A DNA stretch of 5,772 bases. Source: an uncultured Lachnospiraceae bacterium (GTDB taxonomy: Bacteria > Bacillota > Clostridia > Lachnospirales > Lachnospiraceae). A program made the translations under genes and the position numbers. Location of the stretch: NCBI GenBank assembly GCA_910584325.1, contig CAJTZH010000127.1:1-5772 (forward strand), written 5' to 3'. This document shows, one piece after another, positions 5,729 through 5,772 of the stretch; the stretch's first letter is position 1, and every line of letters begins with the position of its first letter. The notes beneath the pieces are model-generated. The model saw nothing but the letters and a program-made list of their open reading frames with translations, was not told where the DNA came from and searched no databases.

Positions 5729-5772
5729 CCTCCTAAGTAGACAAGGTAAATAACCAAAATCTACTTAGGAGG
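5729..5772. repeat. Perfect 13-bp inverted repeat at the right window edge
   Basis: CCTCCTAAGTAGA (5729-5741) and TCTACTTAGGAGG (5760-5772) are exact reverse complements around an 18-bp AT-rich centre. Each arm reads outwards as TCTACTTAGGAGG and so ends in a perfect Shine-Dalgarno AGGAGG on both strands. On the minus strand no ATG, GTG or TTG lies at a fitting distance after it, and no T-run follows, so neither a gene start nor a terminator is supported on that side. The repeat touches the last base, so its full length and right-hand context cannot be seen. Confidence 0.75.

Noticed and set aside
5694..5772. Hydrophobic frame after the minus-strand AGGAGG (IFGYVIAFCVVCLQAVFF...).
   Set aside because: No ATG, GTG or TTG lies at a usable distance; only a rare ATT could serve. 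Nothing else supports coding.

Overview
The window looks like chromosomal DNA of a Gram-positive, low-to-middle GC Clostridia, most likely a Lachnospiraceae relative. The reasons are strong GGAGG-type ribosome binding sites, the UPF0735 (PheB-type) ACT protein directly upstream of homoserine dehydrogenase, a FloT-type flotillin, and a Tn916/Tn5801-style tyrosine integrase end. Species cannot be fixed from the sequence alone.

Layout. Positions 1-159 (+) hold the last 52 codons of a tyrosine recombinase, including the LGH motif and the catalytic tyrosine. Positions 160-487 have no protein gene. They hold a sigma-A-like promoter, a roughly 100-nt hairpin-rich small RNA ending in a terminator, a 9-bp dyad, two sets of short direct repeats in AT-rich DNA, and the terminator of the convergent gene guaA. 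Everything from 488 rightwards is on the minus strand: guaA (GMP synthase, 488-2032), a promoter region with a possible 20-codon leader ORF (2033-2233), a flotillin (2278-3750) with its own strong terminator, then homoserine dehydrogenase (3844-5061) and its upstream partner pheB (5077-5520), with a candidate promoter near 5612-5640. The right edge (5729-5772) is a perfect 13-bp inverted repeat that reaches the last base.

Interpretation. The integrase tail points at the 3' end of guaA, a known insertion site of Tn5801-like conjugative elements and other genomic islands. The left 0.5 kb is therefore probably the terminal part of an integrated element, with its att core at or near the guaA stop codon. 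The small RNA at that end resembles, by layout and by recollection of the sequence, the antisense antitoxin RNA of type I holin-like toxin loci, but no toxin ORF faces it. It may be an orphan or a remnant.

The rest is ordinary core metabolism. PheB and Hom form a tight two-gene unit (15-nt gap) linking an ACT regulatory protein to the threonine/methionine branch point. Flotillin is a membrane scaffold gene, and guaA makes GMP from XMP. No clear new multi-gene system is present. The points most worth following up are the element end, the orphan small RNA and the right-edge inverted repeat.
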